From NCBI GenBank assembly GCA_026413225.1, contig CM048552.1:205233553-205297552 (forward strand): a DNA stretch of 64,000 bases, read 5' to 3'. Shown piece by piece: positions 1 through 11,200 of this stretch; the first letter of the stretch is position 1, and each line of letters opens with the position of its first letter. Origin of the DNA: Otis tarda (lineage: Eukaryota > Chordata > Aves > Otidiformes > Otididae). A program made the translations under genes and the position numbers. The notes below the pieces were generated by a model. It saw nothing but the letters and a program-made list of their open reading frames with translations, searched no databases and was not told where the DNA came from.

Positions 1-892
1 CTTAGCCAAAGTGTTTTTCTGGCAAAAACAAAAACTTTGTCAGAAAGAGAAAGATTTTGATTTACTCAGACTCCTATGATGTCTCATGGGGATTGTTATT
101 ATGAGGTTGTCTTATCTTTGTCCAGATTTCCCTCTAGCCAGATTGTATGTCCTAGGATGCAGCGTCAGCTTGTTAAATCAGTCTACCAGGAGCAGGGTAT
201 AGCACAGGCTGGATTATACTGGGTAACAAACAATGCATTTCGTAAGGCAGGGTAAATTTAATCAGTTGAAATATTCACCTTATTCTTTATTACAGGATGT
301 TCACTTTAAGAATGAAAGTTGCATGTGAAAAGCAAGTACCTTCTGTGAAAACTTTTGGTCAGACTTCTACTCTGAAACAAATTATTTTGTTTGAAAATTG
401 TCTAAAAATTTTAATTGTAGAAGTTATCGGGGTTGTGGGTTGTTTTTTTTTTTATACTGCACATAATCAAGTCTACTAATGTAAAGCAAAGAAACCTTTA
501 TTGTCATTAACATTGCCGCTTTAAAGTGGTACGAACCACTCTTTTGAATTTTGCAAAATATGCAGTCTTCTGTCTTGACAATTTTTTTTGGCAAATAATG
601 AAGCTGTTAGAGGAGTGAAGTTGTTCACACCCGTTTGGTATTTATAGCTTGATTGCCCTCCAGTAGCCTTCTGTCAGCTAGTGAATTAAAAGTAAAGAAA
701 GCCATGAAAAATCAGCAGCATAAGCCATAAAAAATCCCCCTTAGAGGGGAAGAAAATCCAATTGCATAAAATTTTTAATAATTTATTTGCTACAATGTGA
801 AATTCTGGTATGTAAAGATTTTCCCCCAGCACATTTTCATGAAAAATTCTGTTTATCTCCCATGTCCTCTTTTTTTTTTCTCCCTATACCAG
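1..892. other. Partial intron of SLC36A4 upstream of the first visible exon
   Basis: AT-rich sequence with no recognisable coding exon. The exon that should precede 893 in this family (the conserved glycine-rich first transmembrane helix) was looked for and not seen, so it must lie before the window. The 3' end has a normal polypyrimidine tract (871-889) and the AG at 891-892. Short open frames here have no family resemblance and are treated as chance. Confidence 0.75.
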
Positions 893-981
893 ATTGGACC
901 AATCAGCCTTGTGCTCATAGGAGTTATATCTGTTCACTGTATGCACATCTTGGTACGTTGCAGCCACTGTCTATGTCAGAG
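893..981 (+). CDS. SLC36A4: SLC36A4 internal exon, 89 bp (transmembrane helix and start of cytosolic loop)
   Basis: Begins after a T-rich tract and AG at 891-892 and ends at a GTAAAT donor (982-987). It reads [20 protein letters not shown] and continues VRCSHCLCQ plus two bases (AG) of a split Arg codon. The motif set [18 protein letters not shown] is diagnostic of the SLC36 proton/amino acid transporters, and the detailed residues fit SLC36A4 better than SLC36A1. The exon supplies one membrane-spanning helix and the Cys/His-rich turn that follows. It starts in phase 0 and ends in phase 2, which matches the next exon exactly. The host protein is a polytopic transporter of small or aromatic amino acids that acts in membranes of the plasma membrane/endolysosomal system (family knowledge). 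Confidence 0.93.
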
Positions 982-1279
982 GTAAATGTGGAACTACTCA
1001 TTCTTTTAATGGATTTAACTATTATTTTTTTTTCTTCTTTCTTCTTCTCTATTTCTGACTTTTGGCCTACAGAATGTCCTGGTGCTGTAGCAGTTTCTTC
1101 AGATCAGAATCTTGTACTTGCAAGAAACAACATTGAAATTCTTATTGTGCAGCTTATAAATGAGAGCTGTGCTTTGTGCAACGCTGCTTTAATACATTGA
1201 AAAAATGTTTCTTCTCTGCTCATACACAAAATTAAGTTGGTTTAATTTGTTTTACCTGGTATCCTGTTCCCTGTCTTAG

Positions 1280-1284
1280 CTGAC
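1280..1284. repeat. Target site duplication, left copy (CTGAC)
   Basis: The 5-bp CTGAC directly abuts the LTR end TGTCATAGTT at 1285 and is repeated exactly at 2415-2419 on the other side. A 5-bp duplication is the length expected of ERV-L class integrases. Confidence 0.85.
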
Positions 1285-2414
1285 TGTCATAGTTCAGCCC
1301 CGATCGGGACCAGACTACGCAGTCTCTCTCTCGCTCCCCCCACCCTCTGAGAGAATAGGGAGAGATAATATAAGGAAAAATGGCTCAAGGTTTGAGATAA
1401 GGACAGGGAGAAATCCTTAAAGTTACTGTCATGGGCAAAACAGACTCGACTTGGGGAAAACTATTCATTTATTTCTAAAACTACCAGGAGAATAAGACAG
1501 TGAACAAGATAACTTCCCCCCACCCCTCCCTCTTCCCGGGCTTAACATTATCTCTACTGCCTTCCCCCCCGAGCGGCACAGGGAGGATGACGGAATGGGG
1601 GTCGCGGTCAGTTCATCACGCGTTGTTTCACGCCGCTGCTTCATGGTCAGGGGAAGAACTCCTCACATTCCTCCCCTGCTTTGTTGTGGGGTCCCACCCA
1701 TATGCCACAGCCCTTTGTGAAACTGCTCTGGCGTGGGTCATCTCTTCCACGGGGTACAGTCCCTCCAGAACGGCTGCCCCAGCGGGCCCTCCACTGGCCA
1801 CAGCCTCCTTCAGGCCTCCAACTGCTCCAGCGTGGGGTCCTCCACGGGCTCCAAGTGGATCTCTGTCCCTCCATGGACCTCCATGGGCTGCAGGGGCACA
1901 GCCTGCTCCACCATGGTCATCACCACAGGCTGCAGGGGAATCTTGGCCAGGAGCTGCATTACTCCTCCCCCTCCTTCTCCACTGACCTTGGCGTCTGCAG
2001 CTGTTCCTCACAACAGGCTGGCAGATGCCTCTCAGGATCCTTTTTACATCTTATTCACTTCTCATCTCCTCTCCACTTCTTGCAGCCAGGCTGGGCTGAG
2101 TTGGGCTCAGACGGCTGCCCAGCGAGAGGCCCAGAGGGTGAGGCCTGCAAGGCCCACAAGGCTCGTGCCTCCCTCTTTCTGCCCCTGCTCAGCTGCTTCA
2201 CATCTTCTCTCTTCTTTTTCCTGTTTTCCCCTTCTTAAATACGTTATCACAGAGGCATTATCACGGGACATTCTGTTACCAATTGGCTCTGCCTTGGCCA
2301 GCAGCGGGTCCTCCCTAGGCCCGGCTGAGTCCACTGAACAAAGGGGAGCAACTTCTAGCAATTTCCTACAGAAGCTGCCACCTTACCCCGACCCCCCCAA
2401 ACAAAACCAGAACA
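1285..2414 (-). mobile_element. Solo LTR, ERV-L-like, minus orientation (1130 bp)
   Basis: Read on the minus strand, the element starts TGTTCTGGTTTTG (2414 downward) and ends GGGGCTGAACTATGACA (to 1285), so it has the canonical TG...CA ends. Perfect 5-bp CTGAC duplications flank it, and no gag, pol or second LTR is present, so it is a solo LTR left by LTR-LTR recombination. Its last 45-70 bases (GACTGCGTAGTCTGGTCCC and onwards) match the LTR end of the provirus at 55354-61678. Its long body instead resembles the other solo LTR at 46726-47693. A GC-rich middle part (1560-2170) contains imperfect internal repeats (CTGCAGGGG, CCATGG, TGGAG units), which create long spurious open frames on both strands. 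Confidence 0.9.
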
Positions 2415-2419
2415 CTGAC
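2415..2419. repeat. Target site duplication, right copy (CTGAC)
   Basis: Exact copy of 1280-1284, directly after the CAGAACA end of the minus-strand LTR. It fixes the element border at 2414. Confidence 0.85.
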
Positions 2420-3456
2420 AAATGATGAGATCTTTCTTATTGTGGTTTTAATTGCTTAGACTCAGTCCTTTAGTCCTTCTTTATCTTCATAGCTTTCTTC
2501 ATAGCTTCTGAATCTTCATATCTTTGAAAAGTGTCCAATTTGTAAATAGCCAGTTTATAGGTACTTCATAGGATTAAAAGATTAACTAAGAATTGCTGTT
2601 AATGTCTGTCATGATTATATGTGACCTGGGTTTCTTTGGACTGTGACAACTTGATTCTTCAAAATTATAGTGCTGAAGGTATGTGTTAAAATGATGCTAG
2701 TGAGCAGATACTAAATAAGACACTAAATACTCCTCTGAGTGAGATGTACATTACTAGAAGGGGAAGCAGTTATTCAAATTTTACTGATAAAGTATTTTGA
2801 TTAATAGTGACTTTTATTAAACATTTTTATCTTACTGTCACGTGTTAAAGAAACAGGAGGACAGTCTTGCATTTTAAAAAGTGCAATGAATTTTTTGAAC
2901 AGAATAGAAACACAAAACTGTGCGTGTCCCTGTAGCTGGAAAAACTCTTACCAACTTAATGTGATACTGTACAGTGAAGGGATCGTGTAATTCCTGACTT
3001 CTCTGCTTTTTCCTCTGTAGTTTTGAACTACAAAGGATGCAAAGATGTGCATAGAAATAAGATTACTGAAACAATTGTGATTGACTGCTTGTCCAGGAAA
3101 ATCTGTTTAATCCTATTTAAGTTCTTTGTGACTTCTAGATTTGAGATGAATTTCTTAAGCTGATATTATAAGAATCTAATTTTGAATTAATTTATCAAGG
3201 AACTTGTTCTGTAAGAAACTGATTTAGTGCTGTTAAATCCGGGGGAAGCAGCACTGTGATTCACATGCTTGTAGAGGGCTGAATAGCCCTTCCTGGGGGA
3301 AGGAAGCCCAAACCATACCTCTAAAATTTATCAGCCACGGAATGGTGCCCCAGATGATGACTTATAACCCTGGGAGCCCACCAGCGTTTTCAAGGTAGGA
3401 ACCTAGACCCTCATCATTTCCAGTAACTCCATTCTTCCTTCACTCATTGATTTCAG

Positions 3457-3552
3457 GATGAAAATATCCTCGCTAGGGTATAGCGATACAGTTAGTTACG
3501 CCATGGAAGTGGGGCCTCTGACTGCTCTTCAGAAACGAGCTTCTTGGGGACG
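3457..3552 (+). CDS. SLC36A4: SLC36A4 internal exon, 96 bp (cytosolic loop)
   Basis: Lies between TTTCAG (3451-3456) and a consensus GTAAGT donor (3553-3558). The first G completes the Arg codon from the preceding exon. The frame then reads [19 protein letters not shown] and [12 protein letters not shown], ending with CG of a split Arg codon. [13 protein letters not shown] is a strongly conserved SLC36A4 loop motif that connects the second and third helices. The length equals 1+93+2 nt, so the phases on both sides agree with neighbouring exons. There are no frame-disrupting changes. Confidence 0.94.
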
Positions 3553-5183
3553 GTAAGTTTACATTAACATTTAATTTAATAAGTTTGTTATTAAAAATTT
3601 ATGGCTACATTTGGAATGGTTAGGAGATTTCCTTTTTACTAAGATGTTACCTGCTCTAAGACAATGTTCTCCATGCTTCAAATATTTTTATGCAGTGTTA
3701 TTTGTTATTTCCTGCAGCCAGCTGGTAGTGGTGACATGGGAGGACTGGGCAGTGTCTCCCTCTGTTAGACATTTCAATTTTCAGGTCCACAAGAGCTGTG
3801 AAGAAGAGAATTCTGTTTAGTAATATAGGAAGAGATGTGGTATAACCAGAAATGCATTCTGTATTGTCTAATGTAGTGAAGTAATTTAAGTTTTCATTCT
3901 CTTTTACCATAAACACATTTCTCTGCATCACAGTTCACACTTTAAGCAGGTTGACACTTCAAATGTGAATTACTTCAATATATTTATTCTGAAAGGAAGC
4001 GAAGCAGTTCTTTGCTTATTTTTTAAATATAACATACAAATAATGGAGAAATATTTACTATATTTTGCAATAATTACATGCAGATATTAATAGTCTGTTA
4101 TGTCTCTTAAATACTTCATTCCTCTTTTAAAAAAGACTATTATTTTTTCTTTATAATTTGTTGCTGTATAGCTGTTTATGGAGTTTATGCTATGACTACA
4201 CAGATGTGAAACTCAAAAACTCAGACATGTTCAACATTAATTTAAAGTGTTTTTTTTTTCTCACTTGAGGAATAGGTTTTTTTGGTCCTGTGATTCTCAA
4301 GGGTGCAGCACGTTGTGTCATATGTTTTGGCCATTACTTTGTTTTGCATAAGAAAAAGATGAGCTAGTGTTTTAAGCTCTTTTGTGATGACTGCATAGGA
4401 ATGGAGTAGAGCTCAAAGTAGAGGGAAAATTGGTTTGTAGTGAAATATAATGAAAATTCTGTAATGCACCAAAATGTTACGAGCCACAAATGGCAATTTG
4501 ATTTCCAGACACACTATGCTGCAGCAAATCCGTTCTCTGAGGCTGATCTCCACTGTGTGCCTGACTTTAGCAAAGAGTTTCATCACAGCATGTCTTCAGG
4601 GCGCTATGGTGTATAACATTTTTCAAAACCAATCTGAATGGTAGTTTAGAATGTTTTTCAATGAGGTACAGTGTCTGAATGTGTATTTGGATGCATTGAT
4701 GTAGACCCATTTAGTAAGATGTGAAAATATTTGTCGTCTTGAATTGCTGAAACTTATATAACTTAGACTGTATAAGACATTTAGTCTCTGCACTTGGTGG
4801 AAAACTACTGTGTTAGGGGCTAATGGACCCAGCAGGATTTATATGTGCATTGAATATAGATGTTTGTTGCTTGTATCTATACCACATTGTTAGGTCTTTG
4901 AATTTCATTTTATGCCACTTTAAAATACACGAGTAACTTCTTTTTGTTTTTTTTTTTTGAGAAAATTTGATGCCCACTTGATGTTACATTAAAAACCAGA
5001 CATATACAAAACCATCCTGTTTTGCCATAAGAGGAACCTGCACAGCAGTGCTAATAACATTAATGTGGCATTTGAATCCAGCATTTTGACTGCTGTAAAA
5101 AGGAGTACTAGGTGTATATTAGATAGAAATGAGTTAATTGTTTGGATCCTAAGTATAATGTGTGTTTGTTTTTTCTTCCTCAG
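3553..5183. other. SLC36A4 intron, 1.6 kb
   Basis: Unique-looking AT-rich sequence with homopolymer T stretches (for example 4247-4259 and 4946-4959). I see no transposable element, RNA gene or additional exon. The acceptor side has a long pyrimidine tract ending CCTCAG. Confidence 0.75.
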
Positions 5184-5268
5184 GTGTATTGTTGACTTTT
5201 TCCTAGTGGTAACACAGCTGGGATTTTGTAGCGTTTATGTTGTGTTCTTGGCAGAAAATGTGAAACAA
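5184..5268 (+). CDS. SLC36A4: SLC36A4 internal exon, 85 bp (transmembrane helix 3)
   Basis: Acceptor CCTCAG (5178-5183), donor GTGAGT (5269-5274). After completing the split Arg it reads [20 protein letters not shown] then FLAENVKQ. The [16 protein letters not shown] block is a signature of the SLC36 family and forms a membrane helix. The exon ends in phase 0 after Gln. The length of 1+84 nt keeps the frame. No unusual residues were seen. Confidence 0.95.
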
Positions 5269-8200
5269 GTGAGTAATGTTACTGTATGGAAACAGTTAAT
5301 GGTTATAGATTCATTTTTCCTCACTTTAATTTCCTATTCTTAAAAAGTCCAACAGAACTACTTGTAAAATGTGAAGTTGAGAGATACACAGGATGAGTTC
5401 TACCATGGTTTCCACAAAAGAGCTTCTGGTTAAAAGCAGCAATGTGCAAAGTGAACTACATTCAGATCTCGTGAAAGTGTTTGTGGCTTCATTGCCCTCT
5501 GATTTGTTTGTTGAATTTAAAAATTAATTGTGTAAATGATAAGACTGAAACTGGTCTAGGAGCCAGCTGTGCCTGAATTATTATTATTTTTTTTTTTGGC
5601 TAGGCCTTCTCCTGGGTATATTTTTTTCCTTTTCATGTCACTGGAATCTTTCTTTGGTTCTTGTTTAGTCTCTTCCCTTTTCTCCAGTGGTCTCATGTGC
5701 CACAGAATCCATTGTATCTAAATCACTCCTGGTTTTTGTTCTTAAAAATGCCTAACATTGTAATTTCCGCAGCTGCCTCAGTTGTCAATTCCAATGCTTT
5801 CTTATCTGTTAGACAGCTACTTCTTTGTAGAAGCTTAAAATTTCTTATTGGTGTTGTAAGTCCTTTATTTCATGTTCTAGCTATAAGGAATTTATTATTT
5901 TATATTTGTTGCTACATGTAATATTTTTTAATATTGTTATCATGTCTCCTGTCTGTCTAGTAGAGGGGAGACATTATAGAATCTAATAATTCTTCTTGCT
6001 TTTCTGTGAATTTTCTGCAGTTGGCTGCATCTCTCTCTCTTTTTTTTTTATCCCTGAAGTTGGTTATACGACTCTAGTTTAAGTTTTGTTTGTGACCAAT
6101 AGAGCTGAAAGTTATTTCACAGATCTTACAGATCATATTTCAGACTTAACATTCCAGTATAATGGTCATTTTGCAGGAGCATGTCATTGCTAACTCATGA
6201 TTGACTTGTAATCCACTGTCATCTCTTGATCCTTACTGCAGAGCTGCATTCTAATTGATTCTTCTGGTTCTTCTTTCTGAATAGATGGTTTCTGCTGACC
6301 TATAGAGTCCTTTGTTTTTCCTTACTGGATTGGTTTTTAAGAGTTCTCAAGGTTGAGTTTTAATCTTGTTCGTCAATATTCTTTCACTTTGCATCTGGAA
6401 TAGGTGTTTAAACCCTGCTTACTACATCATCTGTGTTATTACTTTAAATATTAAATAGCACAGCTCATGTGGCATTTAATGTGTTTTACTGTAAATACTA
6501 TTACACATGTAATATGTAGTATTAAACATATGCAAACACATTTCAATATGTTATAGATTTAACAATAGATAGGATATTAATTATTAGAAAAATACTGTGA
6601 TTCATTTATGCAAGCTGGTTTATTTAAGGATGTCTAAAAAGAAAATATTTTGTCATGTTATATTTATGAAAAAGGCGATTAAAAATTGCAAATGGATGCC
6701 CAGAACCACAAATACCTATACACATCCCCTTTTCTCCCCCTCTACCACCTGTCACTGAGAAAAGCAAACAAAACCATGCCTATCACTTTCATGACAGCTG
6801 CTCCTGCTTTCAATTAATTTTTTGGTTTTTTTTTTTTGTGTCTCATTCTCCAGTCCTTCTAAGTGCTTCTTTTTCTCGTCAGTGGAGATTTTTCTGTTGA
6901 TGAGTCTCCTGATCCTTTGTCTTTGCACACTCACCAGTTGCAGTCAGCAGTTTGTGTGTCTGAGCAGGTGGTCTGCGGGTGCTCAGCCAGCACTGGTGGG
7001 CTACTCAGATAGGAGCCACAAGCTCTTTGAGCTTCTGGTGCTCTCTCCTCCACGGGCTTATTAAGATGCCAGGAGGACTCTACCAATGTACTCTGCTGTG
7101 TTTTCTGCTCAGAAGATTATGGTTAGTCACTTAACGTAAAGCTAATGAGGATGAATCTGAGCCTGTATCTAAATGTGTGCTTCTGTAATTAGTGAAGTTG
7201 GTGAGGAATAAGGTGTGGCAAGTTACTGAGCATTAATCATCCATAAGGACTCTCATTTACCCAAAAGGTAGGATAAAGGTGTCTTTGCACAGCTTAACTA
7301 TGTGATGAGGAAGAAGAATGTCCCCCTGGGCAATTAGTACATTGAAGATAGTATGTTTTTCCCCCTCCTCTTGTAGATGAGCATTTATATTGTGTTTAAA
7401 AACTATTCCAAGTTCTACGGATGAAGATCCTGTTGAGATGAGGAAAATTTGTGTATTTCAATGCTGGATACTCTGTAATTTGCATCTTGGAAGAGAAAAG
7501 TACAATCCCACTGTCACAAACTGTCTTGATACAAAAAAATCCTATTTTACATCTGATGACCTTTTGCTGGCCTTCCGAAGTGGGGATTTTTATTGTGTCC
7601 TTCATAATGTAAGTTCAGATTGCAACCTTTCCTATCAAATATGTATCTCATCAACCAGTTATTACATATGTATTTTGACCTTAAGCAAAAGAGGAGGCTG
7701 AACGCTTATTGATCTGAGCTTTTGTAGATTTTGAAAAAAAACCAAAACCTTTTCAGGAAACTTGTTGCTACTTTCTTGAAGAAGAATTGAAAGATCTTAA
7801 ATGAAAGCAACGTGCAGAGACCCATGGTATGTACCCTCTGAATGAATTAAAGTCATCAGCAATTCAGAAGTTCCGCTATCAGGTGTATCTGATTTAGATT
7901 GCCCTGTGCTCGCTCTTCTGGGAGGCAGGTGGCTGTGGTTTCTTCCCGACAACTTTCTGTTGCAGAAGTCTGTCCCATAGAGGGCACCAAAGAACACAAA
8001 TTGGTACTGCTTTAACTCATTGTTTAAGGTAGTGGAAGGATGAGGTGAGTGAACAGAGGGAATAGGAGGCTGAAGAACATAGGAAAAAGGATAACATAGT
8101 AAAACATAGAACAAAGGAAAAACATAGTGAAAATACTACTAATACCACTCCGTGACCAATGCCTCTGAATTATGCTCCATACTTTTATTATGTTTATGTG

Positions 8201-11200
8201 TTGGTGTGTGCAAACAGCCCACTGAAACCAGTGAGAACTGCCACTGAGATCTCCTTTTTGATATTCCTAGTTAAAACTAGTACCAAACCAAACTTAGTAG
8301 TCTCTTCCCTTACCTTACTTACTATTTCACAGAACAAAAAAGCAACAAAGCATTTTAGAATGGTTCTGGCATGTAAATTGAGTATTCATCAGTCCACATT
8401 ACTTTGAGGTGAATATTTAGTTAGACACACAGTTGTGCATGTGAATCAAAATATATATTTCGTCTTTTGAACTCTGCAAAATGTTTGATATACCCTTTTC
8501 AGTAATGGATATGCAATATAACTTCTGGTACTAAATCTTTTCTCATTAGTGTCTTTGGGATTATAACAATGTCTGCATTACATTAGAGTTTTCCAGGTTC
8601 TTTGTGCTACAATACCCTACTTCCAGTTACATCAAACTTTAAATGAAGCTTTTCCTAAGGAATATTTTCCTGGGGCACCAAAGAAGCTCAGATTGGTGGT
8701 GAGAGTTCTGGTTAAGTCTGGCAGCATACAAATACGGGGCTTACAGGTGAAGATATCTGGAACTGGAGAAAAATGGTAAATCTGGAACAAGAGCTGGAAG
8801 TTGACAAGAGCAAGACTGGGGCAGAAGCACACTGGGATTAGAAAAAAGAATCTGTGCCCAAAAGAGCATGGTCCCTTTTTATGCCATAGTTACTTAGCTT
8901 TTCCTGCTTGAGCAACAGAAGATCCTAAGTCTTGGCATTTATCAATTTGGTTGTGAATATTTGCTGAGTTCTCTGGAAAAGTGTCCTTTTCTCATTGTTT
9001 GCTGATAAAGCTAAAAAATGAAACTCTGTTCTTCCTGTGTGGGAGCACTTTATTAGATCTTTAGCGCTTTGAAGATGACCCATCAGTGGGATGCTACCTG
9101 GTGGAATTTTGGTATTTTTAAAACTATTTTTCTAAAAAGGAAATAAAAAGCCAAACTTATGAAATTGTACTTAGACATAAAATTAGAAGAGTTTAAAATG
9201 TTGCAAAGCTGAGTAGTAAGTAATAATGAAATACCAGAACTAATTGAACTGTCAAACATTTATTTGGCTTTTTAATCTGAATTACAGGCTTACAATATGG
9301 TCTTTATCTTGCCTATTGTACTGGATGTTGCTCCAAGTTGAATAAGGAAGGAATTAGAAGGATTTAATGAGCTGAAAGACTACTGATTTGATGATCCCAC
9401 TTGATGTTGAAAAGTCTGTAGACTGTATGACAGAAGGAGTGAGTTTTGGGATACAGGCAACTCAACAGTGGTCTTGGTTGAAGAGACTGAGGAAACAAAA
9501 TTATTTCTTGCTTCTGAGTTCGTGCGTGTAAGAAGTGTGTTCAGCAGTTGAACTGAATTTTCTGCAGTCACTAGTTGTGCATTAGTAGTTTTCTAAGTGC
9601 TTGACATCAGGAGTCTGATAACCAGATTTGCAGTAGTGTTTGATCTTCATGGATACGGCTGAACTGGGTGGATGCTGTGCTTGGGGTATGTAAATGAGAC
9701 ATTAGGTGGTCCACTCCTGTAAACAAAGTTGTTTCAGACATCACACCGTCGTGTGAGTTAATGCTCAAATAACAGAAGTGACTTTTGATGTAGTCCCCTT
9801 GTGACTAGGGACTTCAGTGACTATGTATTTCCTTTCTAAATCACTAACAATATTTCCTCATGTGGTTTAGGGATAAGTTTGTGGAACTCCCAGGTCCAGT
9901 CATGGTAAGCACAGAACAAAATACAGCTAATGCGTGTTCAGATTGGAAGTGAAACAATATTCACAGAGCTTTGTGACGTACAAAAGAATATGTGTGTATG
10001 CCTTTTTCAAGCACAGATCCATTGAATGGATAAGTGAAAAGATTTGTGTAAGTTGGCTGATACTCCAGTGGTATTTCATATTATATTGCTTTGTTTATAG
10101 GAAAGAGGCAATCAGAATGTTTGCTGTTCTTGGCCCAGCATGACTGCCATAGGCAGTGACGCGCTAGCAGAGAGCAGCAGGAGATTGAAAGTGACTGTAG
10201 TCCAGAGTACGAATCTGAGATTATATTAATTCTAATATTTAGGAGACTAGGTTAGACAGATAGTGAGTCGTAGTCCATCCTAAGACAATCAGCAGTAAAC
10301 CTCTAGTGAGCTAAACAGCATATGTGAAAGAGTTTCTAGGAAAAAAAATCCTCCTGCTGCTTTGTATTTTGTTACTTGTTGGAACAGGTGGTTATTTATT
10401 TATTTTTTTTTAAATCTAGTAAAATACTTTGAAAGTGACAGTAATGTTAGCCTGCACCTGAACAAATCAGTATAATCTCATCTTCATTAGAGTTTTCCTC
10501 TGCTGCTCTTTGCTGTCAAACCTCTCACAGCCAATTGCTCCACTCTCTTAGAGTGGAGTGCTCCTTTTTAAAATAATTTTTTCATTTTATTTTCTGAGTC
10601 AGCTTTCTTCCACCTGTCAGTCACTCTTGCCTGTTTGTTTAGCTCTCCTACAAGATTAACCTTTGCTGGATCTTATCTGGTGTGCCTCTTCTGAGTCAAT
10701 GTACAGAATCACTATTCTGTCACATCTCAAAACCCCCTTCTGTGGTATGGATATTTCCTGCGGCCTTGCCTAAAAGTCTGAGTGGTACTGCCCTGAGTGA
10801 CGTTGTTAAAGCTGCATTATTGGTACAAAGTTGATTTTAAGCTGTATATATCCACAAAAGGGAATAAACTGTCCTCCTGTGCTTGTGTATGGGTATAGCT
10901 GTGTTCAAATATTATATTTCTGATTTTATGAACTTTTTATTGGGGTTTGTGTATAAAAATAGAATGTCTTTGTATTAAGAAAAAAAATGAAATGATTGAA
11001 TACTTGAAATAATTTGAGTAGAAGTTGGTTTATACTGTGGTATTTTAAAAATGTATTTTAGAACCTGAATTCTATCCTGCCTGCAGTTATTTTTTTAGGA
11101 ATAATTTTATTTTTTTTTAAATAACTCATCAGGCTTACAAACATTTATATAAATTGAAGGCACATTAGGTTATTTATTGTAGCTAAGGTTTTCAACTGGA

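Larger units (their letters stand above)
982..3456. other. SLC36A4 intron carrying a solo LTR
   Basis: This 2.5-kb intron has a GTAAAT donor and a TTTCAG acceptor (3451-3456). About 46% of it is the inserted solo LTR at 1285-2414 with its target duplications. The rest is AT-rich sequence in which I see no exon, RNA gene or further repeat. Open frames between 1500 and 2425 fall inside the LTR and are not genes. Confidence 0.8.

Noticed and set aside
1500..2425. Overlapping open frames of 127-230 codons on both strands
   Set aside because: They lie wholly or mostly inside the solo LTR and come from its GC-rich internal repeats. There is no conserved protein family and no splice or promoter context.
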